Both the position numbers and the translations under genes were made by a program. A DNA stretch of 64,000 nt from Gongronella butleri (Eukaryota > Mucoromycota > Mucoromycetes > Mucorales > Cunninghamellaceae), in contig JAIWZP010000045.1 in assembly GCA_025201375.1 (NCBI GenBank), forward strand, positions 1-64,000, read 5' to 3'. Each line of letters opens with the position of its first letter. Within the stretch, counting starts at the first letter, position 1. Positions 21,706 to 32,772 of this stretch are shown piece by piece. The notes beneath the pieces are model-generated. The model ran no database searches. It was not told the origin of the DNA and worked only from the letters and a program-made list of their open reading frames with translations.

Positions 21706-22612
21706 AAAGCACAGGTGCTGCTTTGGAAAGCAGCGCGCTTTTTTTTTCTTTTCTTTTCTTTTTTTTTTTTGGAAGCAGTGCATTATGCCTGGCACTGCTT
21801 TGGGAAGCAGAGCACTTTGTCTGGACGCTTCTTTGGAAAGCAGTGCATTTTGCCTGCAATTTGCCTGGGCACTGCTTTGGGAAGCAGTGCATTTTCTCAC
21901 GCGCTGCTTTGTCTGGCACTGCTTTGGAAAGCAGTGCATTTTGCCTGCACTTTTTCTGGCACTGCTTTGGGAAGCAGTGCATTTTGTCAGAAGCAGTGCA
22001 CTTTTCTGGCGTGTCTTTTTTTTTTTTTTTTTTTTTTTTGGAAGCAGTGCATTTTGCATGGCACTGCTTTGGAAAGCAGAGCACTTTGTCTGGCACTGCT
22101 TTGAAAAGCAGTGCATTTTGCCTGCACTTTTTCTGGCACTGCTTTGGGAAGCAGTGCATTTTGTCAGAAGCAGTGCACTTTTCTGGCGTTTCTTTTTTTT
22201 TTTTTTTTGGAAGCAGTGCATTTTGCCTGCACTTTTTCTGGCACTGCTTTGGGAAGCAGTGCATTTTGTCAGAAGCAGTGCACTTTTCTGGCGTGTCTTT
22301 TTTTTTTTTTTTTTTTTTGGAAGCAGTGCATTTTGCATGGCACTGCTTTGGAAAGCAGAGCACTTTGTCTGGCACTGCATTGAAAAGCAGAGCACTTTGT
22401 CTGGCACTGCTTTGAAAAGCAGTGCATTTTGCCTGCACTTTTTCTGGCACTGCTTTGGGAAGCAGTGCATTTTGTCAGAAGCAGTGCACTTTTCTGGCGT
22501 TTCTTATTATTATTTTTTTTTTTTTTGGAAGCAGTGCATTTTGCATGGCACTTCTTTGGAAAGCAGAGCACTTTTTCTGGCACTGCTTTGGTTTTTTTTT
22601 TTTTTTTTGGTC
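21706..22612. repeat. Minisatellite block C (GGCACTGCTTTGGAAAGCAGTGC units)
   Basis: Units pair GGCACTGCTTTGGAAAGCAG with TGCATTTTGCCTGCAC or TGCATTTTGTCAGAAGCAG. Each unit contains the near-palindrome GCACTGCTTT...AAAGCAGTGC, so each could form a small hairpin. Long T runs (about 16-21 nt) separate higher-order blocks near 22018, 22194, 22299, 22512 and 22592. Confidence 0.93.
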
Positions 22613-22757
22613 TGACGCTGTTTTCGAAAAGCAGCTCCGCTCGATGGCAGACGCGCGATAAAAAAAAAAAAAAAAAAGGGGGAAGGAATATGAATTTTTA
22701 CTTCTTCTTGTTCTTCTGTTTACTCGTACGCGTCTCCCTGCCTCCAAATTTGCCAGT

Positions 22758-24613
22758 ATGGATTCGACTACGACTGGTGGAAGCGTGTCATCATGCAGCC
22801 ATCCAGAGTGCGGCAGTATGCTACTTAGGAACAGCAATTCCGGGTATTGCAAGCAACACGCACCAGTTTCCGATTCGCCACCCAAGGTTTGTGGCTCTGC
22901 ATCGTGCAGCACCGTCCTGCGTAGCGACAATGCAACGGGCTTCTGCCAAGAACATAGAAAAACATATTTTTCTCGAAAGCGAATAATGAAGTCGGCTGAT
23001 TGGCCAATGGTGCCTTGTTGTTACTGTGGCGATACAATGGTCAATGCTCAAACGAACGTCGGTCGCATTTGCGGCGCGTGTTTCAAGTCAAAGAATTCAA
23101 GGGGCGCGGGAGGCGACACGAGCGCAGACGGAACCAGCATCAAGACGGGCAAAAAGCGGCAAATACGCGATCAAAGCTACGAATTTGAGGGCTTTTCTTT
23201 CTCCGCGGCGGTCAAGCGTGCATTGACGTCCTCACGTTGCCAAGGTTGGTGCACCAAACGCGTCCATCCTTTGAAACAAGCTTACCTTTTTTTTTTCTTT
23301 TTTATATAGGGTCTTCTTTGCCACTGGAAAAGGCGGTGGCGGCTGCTTCGTTGCTCGATATCCAGCCAATGGCCCTGCACTTGCGACAATCGACCACCAG
23401 CAAGGCGACCACAGCCTTTGGTCTCGTTACTCAGGACTTTGTTGATGACTTGCGCGATGTTGGCATTATTTTTGACACAATACATGGGCCAGGCACCATC
23501 GTGCGCGCTTCGCTCCAATTGCCGGACGCCGATGAAGGATCTGCAAGTCAATCCACTCAAGAACGCGTGGATGGCGGGCGAATCGACGACACGCTGAAGC
23601 AGGCGGGCTTTGGCAAATTGGTGCAAGCAACCGGCAACTATGATAAATTGGACAATGAGGTGCGGGACACATTGAACATGGAGTTCCACGAAAAGCCCAA
23701 CCTGCTGGCGTGCGTTGCTGATCTCATGACGCATGCCATTGTGTCTTGCAAGGGCACGCTGATCAAGATCCTCACCGCGGAAGCTTATTCGCGACACGCA
23801 TCCCTTGATTCACATGGCGAGTCACAAGCCTCAACTTCCTCGCTTCCCAGACATGGTCACATCTTTTGCGGCACGATACCCGCGGCGGATGGAAAGGGCC
23901 TGAAGCAAAAGTTGACAATTGCCTCGTCGACCATGAATACCCTTTGCACTTGCTCAATCGTGTTGGACAGCAGCTCTCGCGTAGAGATTGGGCCCGGGTT
24001 CTCGCAAAGACTCGATCCAAAGCATTGTCAGCTGTTCCTTGCACGCCCGGCCATGGACAAATTCAAGCGACTGGTATCATTGAGCAACGACGCGCTGCCA
24101 GTCAGCTCGGCACGCCTGTCCGAGATCCGCCAAGTCACGTCTGCCTTCCATCATTTCTCGACATACAGCACGTGGCGGCGTTCCTTTGAAGCATTCCGTG
24201 ATGTGTTGCATATGCCTGCATCCATCTTTACCTTATGTGATCTACCAAGCTTCGCTGGGTACGGCTCCAACGCGACGTCGGCGGGCAAGCTCTCCTCCCA
24301 ATTCTTGGCCGTGATTGCCCGCGCATATCTTTATCACGGCGGTCTTGTCACGCAAGCCCAGCTTTCAAACTTCTTATCACTTTACGACGTTGTGGTCAAG
24401 GAAGGCAAGAATTGGAAGCCCCTCAGCGTCGTTGTGGATCGAATGCGAGAAGAGCTTCACGAAAAAGGCGCTGCCGTCGATGTGCTCCAATTCGCCTTCT
24501 TTTCCTCCCTTTCAGCTGTGGCCGACGTCGCTGGCGATTCGTTGTCATCCGCGAATTCCAAACTTGCATCAAATATCCGTGAACGCTTTATTGAATTGTA
24601 CCAAGAAAATTAA
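22758..24613 (+). CDS. Unrecognised Cys/His-rich protein, two exons
   Basis: Exons 22758-23244 and 23310-24613 join in phase (GT-AG, 65-nt intron) to give 596 residues. The first 110 residues hold three putative zinc-binding repeats: CSHPECGSMLLRNSNSGYCKQH, then CGSASCSTVLRSDNATGFCQEH, then PCCYCGDTM...GRICGACF. The first two are clearly related, with a Cx4-5C...GYCxxH pattern. A basic linker (KTGKKRQIRDQSYE) follows. The remainder is a globular region with no motif I recognise, including DDLRDVGIIFDTIHGPG and HIFCGTIPAADG. Function is unknown. Like the zinc-finger gene at 1196, it sits against a large minisatellite. Its promoter must lie in about 140 bp between the array and the ATG. Confidence 0.78.
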
Positions 24614-25146
24614 TCCCCCACCAACCCACGCCACCTTTGTCTTTAGCCTTTCCCCATGGACGCTCAACCCCTCTTTTTTTACTTGTTTGTCTTTTCTTCC
24701 ACGTTTCTTTGCGCAGATCCCGTGCACAATTCCATGGGAAAATAAAAATAAAAAAATCCAAAGATTTCAAAGTACCATTGATGCGGCCAAGCAAGGCCAA
24801 AGAAAATGTACAACAGATCTTGGCGTCTCTGCATTGAAGTATAAAGAAATATCTATTTGGCGACGATAATTGTTGTGTTCATCGCCTTTGGAGCGTGGAT
24901 GTGTGCAAGAGCGCGGGCGCTTCGACGTGGACGTCCCTGCCAGGCAAAAGATACTGGAATGAAACTTGTCGTCGCAAATTAGAAGTGAGAACGCGTTTTT
25001 TTATTGTTTGGATGTTCAAGGCAAGGATTGGACGAATCACAATTCAAAAGGCAGCGCGTAGGTCTTCTTCTTCTTCTTTTTTTTTTTTGACGAGAAATTC
25101 ATTTGATAAAGTGAGGGAGGAAGGGGTCGAAATAGCCCAAAGCGCA
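24614..25146. other. Convergent 3' regions, no gene seen
   Basis: This lies between two converging stop codons. AATAAA-like words near 24743 could serve the upstream gene. T/C-rich tracts are present and no further coding signal was found. Confidence 0.6.
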
Positions 25147-25311
25147 TCAATGGCACTTGATCGACTCTTTGAGATAGGCGGGGAGACGATCGGTTGCTTC
25201 CTCGAGCACGGCCATCATGCCCATGTACATGTGCGGCGTGATGTGGCAGTGGAAGGCCCAGTAGCCGGGATTGTCCTTTTCAATGAATTGAAGAAAATCG
25301 CGTCAAAATCC

Positions 25312-25346
<35 letters not shown>

Positions 25347-27080
25347 TTAGCTTACGGCCAGGATGCGGAGCTTGATCCATCCACAGGCAAGGTCGTCATC
25401 GGCTGCATCTGGAGCGGGGTCCGGGTACATGACGGTTGTGTCCTTGAGGATTGGATGGGGGATGTTGCGGACTTGACTGTCTGTCTTTGGGTTGTAGGTG
25501 CCGACGCCGTGGCTGATCCAAAAGTGAGAGTGGCCGTGCGTGTGGAATGGGTGTGCGCGGCACGGCTCGTCGGTGTCGCGTGCATTTTGGATGACAATGT
25601 CGACGACGTCCATATACTTGAGCGGGTAGGTGCCAAGGGCGGGTGCGTAGCCTGTGGACTCGAGATGCGTGGCCGCTGTGGATGTCGCATTGGCGCGCGA
25701 CCCGCGCAGCATCTGCAGAAGCAATGTCTGGCCTGGGTCCATGAACACGTTGCCATTGAGCGTGTAGCGGAAGTTGCCGGCGGGCAAATCCGCCAGTGTG
25801 GTGGCGCCGACCTCCATGGTGATGGTGTGATCGGGTGTCTTTTGCGCCAGCACCTTGCGGTCTTGCTTGGACACGGCCACGGGCGCCAATTGCGGCCACG
25901 ACCAGTACAAAATGTCGGTGGATGGCAATTTGGGCTTGGCATCCAGCGTCGATGGCGACACGACCACGGCCTTATCTTGCTTTTCTTGCTTTTTGGCATC
26001 CATGTGGTCATCTGCGTGGTTGTCATAGACCAGCTGAGCCCAGCCATTGGCGGCGACAATGCCGGCGTCGGTCCACATCCACTCTGTACCAATCGCATAG
26101 GTCTTAGATGCGTCTTGATCCATGGTCACGAGCACCGAGTACCGCTGGCCCGGCGCCACCTCGAGGTAATCCACGTCGTAGGGCTTGACGTACGTGCCAT
26201 CGGCCTCAATGACCGTCATTTGGTGGTCAGCGATGGAAAATCCGAGCGTCATGAACAATGTGGCGCCAATGACGCGCAGGCGATACGTCTTGCCGGGCAC
26301 GACGCGCACCACGTGGAAACCAGGGCAATGCGGCGCGACGTTTGTGGTGTCCAACACGGTTTGGCCATTGATCAGGATGCTGCTTGGGAATTGCAAGCCT
26401 GTGAACGTGGTGCCCAGCACGTACCGCTCCATGTCGCGCCGCGGCGTATGATACCACTCGCTGAGCATCAGCACACGCTCGTCGTCATAATGCGGGCACC
26501 CACCAATCGCTTGATCTTGCGTCGCCACAGCGTCCTTTTTCGCGTTTTTGTCATTTTTGGCGTTTTTGACGTCCAATGGCTTCTTGTCGTGGATGATGAT
26601 GGGACCAATGACCGTGGCTTCTTGCAAGCCGACGTGCGCATGATAAAAATAGGTGCCTGCAGTGTCGGCGAGGAACTCGTACACGTATTGGCCGCCGGGC
26701 TCGATGGGGTTTTGCGTGACGTACGGCACGCCGTCATTCTCATTGGTGTGCCTTTGACGAATTCCGTGAAAATGGACGGTCATGACGGCCGTGTTGCCAC
26801 CATCCAGCGCCTCGATCTCCGGATCACCACGTGTGCCGCGCGCAAAAGCATTGTACACCGTGACGCGCAGCACGTCGCCTTGCGTCGCCTCCAACACAGG
26901 ACCAGGAAGTTGGCCATTGACAACCAGTGTCGTCGGATTGGTGTAGTTGGAGCAATCGGGATTGATCAGCGCCGGGCCAATGTGCAAATCATAGCTGCGC
27001 TCCTTGCATCCCGCTGCGGAAACCACGCCGACAACAAAAACACCGCACCAACAAAGGGCCAAACGGATCGGCGACTTCAT
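25147..27080 (-). CDS. Secreted multicopper oxidase, copy 2
   Basis: Two exons (27080-25356 and 25275-25147) encode 617 residues. A signal peptide is present (MKSPIRLALCWCGVFVVGVVSA). Copper motifs in order are VHFHGIRQR, YFYHAHVGLQ, HPFHTHGHSHFW, and FHCHITPHMYMGM just after the intron. The junction reads A|DNPGYWAFHCH, the usual sequence before the last motif, which validates the splice site. The type-1 centre has a Met axial ligand. The intron contains a roughly 30-nt homopolymer. As in copy 1 there is no C-terminal anchor. A Lys/Asp-rich insert (KNAKNDKNAKKD) between domains 1 and 2 is specific to this copy. The substrate is unknown; phenols, ascorbate or Fe(II) are family possibilities. 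Confidence 0.93.
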
Positions 27081-27755
27081 TTTCTTCAATTTGGGACTTT
27101 TAGAAAAAAAAGGACGCACGCACTTCTGACCGTCCCTGTTTTTGCGCCCGTCTCTTTATATACGGGGGGTAAAAGGTTGTCAATGGATGGCTCCCCCCAT
27201 CCGTGGTGGTCAAGCCATTGAAAAAGCAAAAGGGTTGCGCCGATGGCAAACAAAAGAAAAAAAAAAAAAAAGGTGGTCAAGGAAACAGTCGTCGGGCGGC
27301 CTGTGCAAAAGTGGAAAAAAGAAGCCGGCACTGGAAAAAGCAGTTGTAAGGCCGATTTTTTTGATCATTTGCTTGCATGGCACTATCGATCCCCATTATC
27401 GCCATTGTACCACACGATCTAAATAAAATTTCACATCGACACGCCACGCTTAGCAATGCTGGGAACGGCAAAATGGCATGGGAAGACGCCAATCCACGGA
27501 CAACAGAACGCTCTTGCCTTGCTCGCCTTGGCAAAAAACCATCCAAATTCCGAATGTGGGGGGGAAAGGAGGAGATGGAAAAGCCGATTCCAATTTGATT
27601 GGTGACACAATGCTTACGGGGGCCACCCCTCCTCTGCTCCAACTTCTTTGGGGTAAAATAAAAAAGTGGGCCCTTGCCCACTTTGCCTTGTTTTCTTTCT
27701 TTTTTTTATTTTATTCGCCCCCCACACACACACTTTTTTTTCTCCCCCTCTCCCT
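27081..27755. promoter_or_regulatory. Divergent promoter region, oxidase copy 2 / bZIP
   Basis: About 675 bp separate two outward-facing starts. A TATATA-like word occurs at about 27157, some 75 bp upstream of the oxidase start. T/C-rich tracts precede the bzip ATG. Confidence 0.5.
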
Positions 27756-29300
27756 ATGGACGTTCTGGACGCCACCTCCCCTTATTCTTATGGCGACAGT
27801 CCGTCGCCGTCCAACGACGTGCCCGAAAAGCCTGCCAAGAAGAAGCCCGGGCGCAAGCCCAACCCCGCGACACCGGCGTTGCGAAAAGCGCAAAACAGGC
27901 TTGCGCAAAAGAATTTCAGGTTAGGAGAAAAGGGTTAGCCCGTGCGCCACGACGCTCACACGACCGATTTTTTTTTCATTATTTTTACTGTCAGAGAGCG
28001 CAAAGAGCGCCGGATGAAGGAATTGGAGATTACGTGCAAGCGGTTGCAGCTAGAACAAGAAAAATATCTGAAAGAGAATGCTCAATTGCGACGTGACAAT
28101 GATATTTTGCGCTGCGAGAACTGGTACAGCAAGGGCATCATCCTGTCGCTGCAATTGACATGCTTCAAGCACAAGATTTGCATCGGCAAGCACAGCCCGA
28201 CCTTTGACGAGCGGACGCTGGACATCATGGGCTCCAGTGCGCCCGCACCCATTGCATCTTATTTGAATCTTACACGCCATAGTCAACCGCCGGACGTGCC
28301 CCAGCATCACCAGACACACAACAACAACACGCCAGCGTACGTCATCACCGAGCAGGGCATGCAGAATCTCAACATCAACAATACGAGCGAGCCCGACTTG
28401 TCGCCGTCGTACACAGGGCCCACTTCAGACCCGTCCACGACACCATCCCCCATGTACTCGATGGCATCGCCGCAACACACGGCCGCCTTGCACCAACAGC
28501 AGCAACAGATGCAGGTCCAGATGCAATTGGACCATGTCGAGATGCAAGAACGCCAATTGGAGCATCATCAGCAGCAGCAACAGCATCAACGACCATCTCA
28601 ACAAGCACATCAGCAGGATCCATCGGCCATTGAGCCCGTCATGCTCAGCCGTGACAATGTTTCCAACAATATCGTCGCTATCCAGGCCCTGCGTCTGCGT
28701 CTCAAGATCCAGGCCGCCATCATTCGTGAAGGTAAAGCGAAAAGGGAAATTTGCACGTGAATGGCTACAAATCAAATTTCAATGGATGGGCTGATTTCAT
28801 TTTTTACGCGTCTGTTGCCATCTTAGGTGGCATTAACTATGTGACGCAGCCATCGCTACTTCAGGTACATTTCGCGAGGAAAAAAAAAAAAATGAAGAAG
28901 AAAAATGAGAAAAAAAAAGAGAAAAGGCAAGAAAAAGAAGGACCATTCTCATCTATTTTTTTTTTCGCAATGCAGCTGACGGTGCCTCACGATCCGCGCA
29001 TTGATCTGATTCCAACAGGGCACATGCGCGATCGGATGATTCTGTTCCGGGACCAATTTGATCTGGATGACTGCTTAAAAGAGCTTTTGAATGGCGCACT
29101 TTTGCACGGCAATGATCCGTCGATGGCTGGCAATTGGGAGCTGCCCTACAGTTTCTTTGAAAAGTATTGGTTCTTGACCATTGATTATTCACAAGAGCGA
29201 CGCAGCGACGACGAATGGCGACGCAAGCCGTCGGTGATCAATGCATTGAAACGCGAGCAAGGCATGCACCAACATCCACCCACACAGCATCCGCAGCAGC

Positions 29301-29333
<33 letters not shown>

Positions 29334-29641
29334 AGCAGCAGACACACATGGACCAAGTCAAACATGAAGAATATTCCATATACCAGCAAATGAACGAAGC
29401 CGCGCCATTACATCCGACCAACAGCATTCCACCCTCGTTTGACGAGCTCAATTCCTCAGTTCGTAAGTGAAACCAGCCAAGGCACACAACGCGTGAACTC
29501 ACATTTTTATTCTCTTTAGCACTTTTGCCGTCCGATCCGACGGACACGGCGATGTTGCCGCCTTTTTTTGACGAGATCCCACTGATTGGCATGCCAGAGA
29601 ACGGGCCCGACTTGTACACAAGGTTCTTTGAGATGCATTAG
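27756..29641 (+). CDS. bZIP transcription factor, Yap/PAP1-type, with DUF3425-like C-terminus
   Basis: Five exons (27756-27919, 27995-28731, 28827-28864, 28976-29462, 29520-29641) give 515 residues. The basic region spans the first junction: RKAQNRLAQKNFR|ERKERRMKELE. It matches the NxxAQxxFR signature of fungal Yap/PAP1 proteins and should bind DNA as a leucine-zipper dimer in the nucleus. The middle is Pro/Gln/His-rich with CAG/CAA-coded polyglutamine runs. The C-terminal section (TVPHDPRIDLIPTGHMRDRMILFRDQFDLDDCLKELL, then NWELPYSFFEKYWFLTID) resembles the DUF3425 region that follows many fungal bZIPs. Exon 3 is only 38 nt. Yap-type factors often act in stress responses; the target here is unknown. 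Confidence 0.9.
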
Positions 29642-30202
29642 TGGGATGGTGTTTTTTGTTTGGTAACAGTGCTCGTTTTTATTGACATTTTTGTTTTTTT
29701 TAACTTTTTTCATCTCATTTTAGATTATCATGCTAGACCGGCCGCTGTATAGTTTTAAATCCATGTAGTAATAAAATGTGTCATATTTCATTCTTGCTTT
29801 TTGTTTCTCCTGGAAATCGTGGCATGCCGAGTGCTTGACGAAGGAAAAAAAGAACAAAAAATAAAGAAAGACGCTGTCCGTCCGCTTCCGGCGCGCTGTC
29901 ATGAGCTCGGAATGATCAATTATTGCTGGGTTACACCATTTTTTGATCTGAATCAAGACGCGCCGTCATCAGAGATGCCATGCGGACCGAGGAAAAAAAA
30001 AAAGGGGGAGCGTATTATAAATATTTTATTTTCAGGCTAAAAAACAGGTATGCAAAAAGGGAGAGAGAGAGAGAGAGAGACAACTACAGAGACAAGATCA
30101 ATACACACAAACAAGGAGACATGCAAAAAAAAAAAGAGGGGAATCTGGGGGGGGGCAAAAGTGCCAAAAAAAAAAACAAAAAAATGGAAAAATGAAAAAG
30201 CT
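29642..30202. other. Convergent 3' regions with a GA microsatellite
   Basis: AATAAA words lie near 29771 on the plus strand. A (GA)n tract of about 22 nt is at 30060-30081, and A runs precede the minus-strand stop. No additional gene was seen. Confidence 0.6.
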
Positions 30203-32772
30203 CTAAACCGGTTTGCTGCTGCCCCCATTGTGTGTGGACGCGTAGAGTCTCTGAAGGAGGGATTGTTGCTCCTCAATCTCGTGTCGGCGTGATTCGGGCA
30301 GATGGCGATAGCGCAATGCCATGGCGTAGACGTGCTGGTATTCGTGCAAGGGTCCGCGGCCGTGGCGGTCCCAATTGAGAGCCATTGCGTGGGACATCAT
30401 GCGCAGCACGTACTCCTCACGCAAGGCCTTGCTGGCGAGCAGGCGCTTGTAGTCCATGGCGGCATCGCGGATGGCCGTGGCCAAGGTTGTGGCGTCTTGG
30501 AACAAGTAGGCATTGTACGCTTCATGTGATGTGACGGTGGGCTCCTTTGTCTGTTTGTTGCGGCGCAACTGGATGGCGCGTGGCTGCGGGTCCAGTGGCG
30601 CGCGTGTCGCGTCGTCCAATTGCAACGCCGGCCGGTCAATCAAGAATTCCTGCAACCCACCCACACCCGTGGAGATGACGCCTGCGCCAAACATCATGCC
30701 CTCGGCAGCAACAAGGCCAAACGACTCTGTCTGGCTCGGAACAAACACAAAGTCGGCGGCCGCGCGACAAAAGATGGACCATTGCCTGTGCTCCTTGGGC
30801 GTTGACAACAGATGCACGTGTGCAGGGAACCGCGCTTGCAATTGCTCCAATTTAGCCAGTGGGTAGTTGTTTTCCTGGCCAAGAATCACAAACGTCATGT
30901 TTTGCTGGACAAATTGCTCCACGGCGGCCTCGAACCAAGCAAGCCCCTTGTTGTATTGGAACCGGCCCACAAACAGCACCAACGGCTTTTTCAGGTCTTC
31001 CTGGGCAAGCAGTTTGCGGCGCACAAGGAAGCGTTTGGCGCGGTCCTTGGCTGTTGCCACGAAATCATTGGGTGCCGCGGACATTTTCCACACCATGGGG
31101 GGAATGGCCTTTTCCGAGGTTGATGACGACATGGGCGACGCGATGGACGACGGGTGGACCGCTGTGAGGCGCGTGATGGTGGCATTGCTATTGTCATTTA
31201 AAAGATTGCGCGCATATTCAGGGAATTGCAGCTTGCGCGAGACGAGTTTGTCGAATTGGAAGGGATTGATGTGCCTGAAATCAAGGCCATTGCTGATACC
31301 AAAGAAGCGATGGCGCTGGGCCTTTTGCAGCAGCTGGTCCATGATCAATTCCTTGAGGTAAAAGTCGAGTGATCCTTGGACCATGTCTGCGGCCATGGTG
31401 CGGCTGACAAAGGTGACCATGTCGGCACGCTGGATGCCGATGCTGCTCATGAACAGCCTGTCGCCATGGATATAGGCGGCATCGTCGCGGTGGACCATGG
31501 TGTCATTGTCCAAAAACTTTAAAACGTTGCCGACGGTGTTTGTGTACTGCAATTCGTCCAGATAATCGTGCATCGTGTAGACAATAGAGGGTGGCGTCGC
31601 GCCCAATTCATTGTTGCGGCGCCGGTCATCGAGCCATTTGGCGACAAAGGCATTTGTCGCGCCGTGGACGTGGATCACGTCAATATGGGGCGGGGAGCGC
31701 AGCAATGGGGCAAATAGCGATTCCTCGTCAATGGCGGTTGCCTGGTGCGTCAAAAAGTGCGCTGCGGCCTTTGCAAAGTACTGGTCGCGCCATTCCTGGG
31801 GCAAGCCGCGCGGCGAGCTATAGATTTGCAGATTGTTGCGGCATCGGAATGCCTGGCTGAATGGATTGCGATTGCCGGGGCCGATGAGATAGACAGGGAC
31901 ACGTGCATTGTGTGGGATGACGGTGGTTGGGGTGACGGAAATGACGGTGCCATTGGCCAATGTTTCATTGACAGGTGTGGCGGGCGCAGGCGGGTCAAAC
32001 ACATACATCATCTTCCACACGCGGAACTCAATGGGCACAAGATTGCCCTGCTTGTCGCGCAAATCCATCACAAGATCCACGACGCGGTCCATGTCGTGCT
32101 TATTCTTGAGAAACGAGTAATACGGCATCACTACCGCCACTTCGGCGTGTCCGCTATGCTGCTGCGCGCTCGCCAGCGATGTCACCACGGACCCGAGCCC
32201 ACCTAGCGTGGCGGGGCCGAATTCTTTGGTCACATGGTACACTGTCGCGCCCTTGGCAAGCACCGCACGCGCCGTTGTTGAGCTCGCCATATCAAAATGC
32301 TGGTAAGGGATCGACGGGAACTGACGCACCGCTGCGAAAAAAAAGAAGGGGGGGGGGAAAGGGGCAAAAGCAATGAGCAAAAAAGGTCCAATTCCATCAT
32401 CCATGATATTAGCCGCGCGCAAAAAAAAAAGAAAAAAAGAAGACAAAAAGCGTGGTGTTTCGATTTTTTTTTTTCGATTGTTTTCTTACAGATGCGAATG
32501 GGGGGAGGCAGCTCATGGAGCCAATGATAGCTGAGCAGTAGGGCGATCGCTTCAGCAAGGCCGACGAGAATCAAACACAGCGATAGCAGATGCCACCAGC
32601 GCCATTTCTTATCGTATTTGCTAAAAGGCGACGCGGTGGCGGCCAAAGGAAGCCGCGGGCTGCTATTATAGGCGAGCAGCGTGCTGGATCCGCGACGGAA
32701 AGCATGCTTTTGCGAGTAGGCCACGCCGTTGTTGAGGGTCGGCGTCGTGGAAGGGGCAAGAGGAGGAGCCAT
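30203..32772 (-). CDS. Membrane-anchored GT5-like (starch/glycogen-synthase-type) glycosyltransferase
   Basis: Two exons (32772-32490 and 32331-30203) encode 803 residues. Exon 1 gives a short cytosolic N-terminus and one membrane helix (HLLSLCLILVGLAEAIALLL), so a type II membrane protein is predicted. Exon 2 starts with a GT5 N-terminal pattern: TKEFGPATLGGLGSVVTSLA, then HVHG and YTMHDYL. The C-terminal GT-B half is also present: VLFVGRFQYNKGL, and PSQTESFGLVAAEGMMFGAGVISTGVGGLQEFL. GT5 enzymes use a nucleotide-glucose to extend alpha-glucans. The family's KxGGL lysine is threonine here (TLGGL), so donor binding may differ. Fungal glycogen synthase is GT3, and fungal alpha-1,3-glucan synthases carry GT5 inside much larger proteins, so this stand-alone enzyme is unusual. 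Substrate and topology are inferred. Confidence 0.82.

Noticed and set aside
18913..22470. Minus-strand open frame of 1185 codons
   Set aside because: It lies wholly within tandem repeats, two other minus frames are equally open, and nothing outside the repeat supports a start or conserved domain. It is kept as a finding, not a gene.
25344..27221. Plus-strand open frame of 625 codons
   Set aside because: It is antisense to multicopper oxidase copy 2, whose copper motifs and splice junction are unambiguous. It is a shadow of GC-rich codon use.
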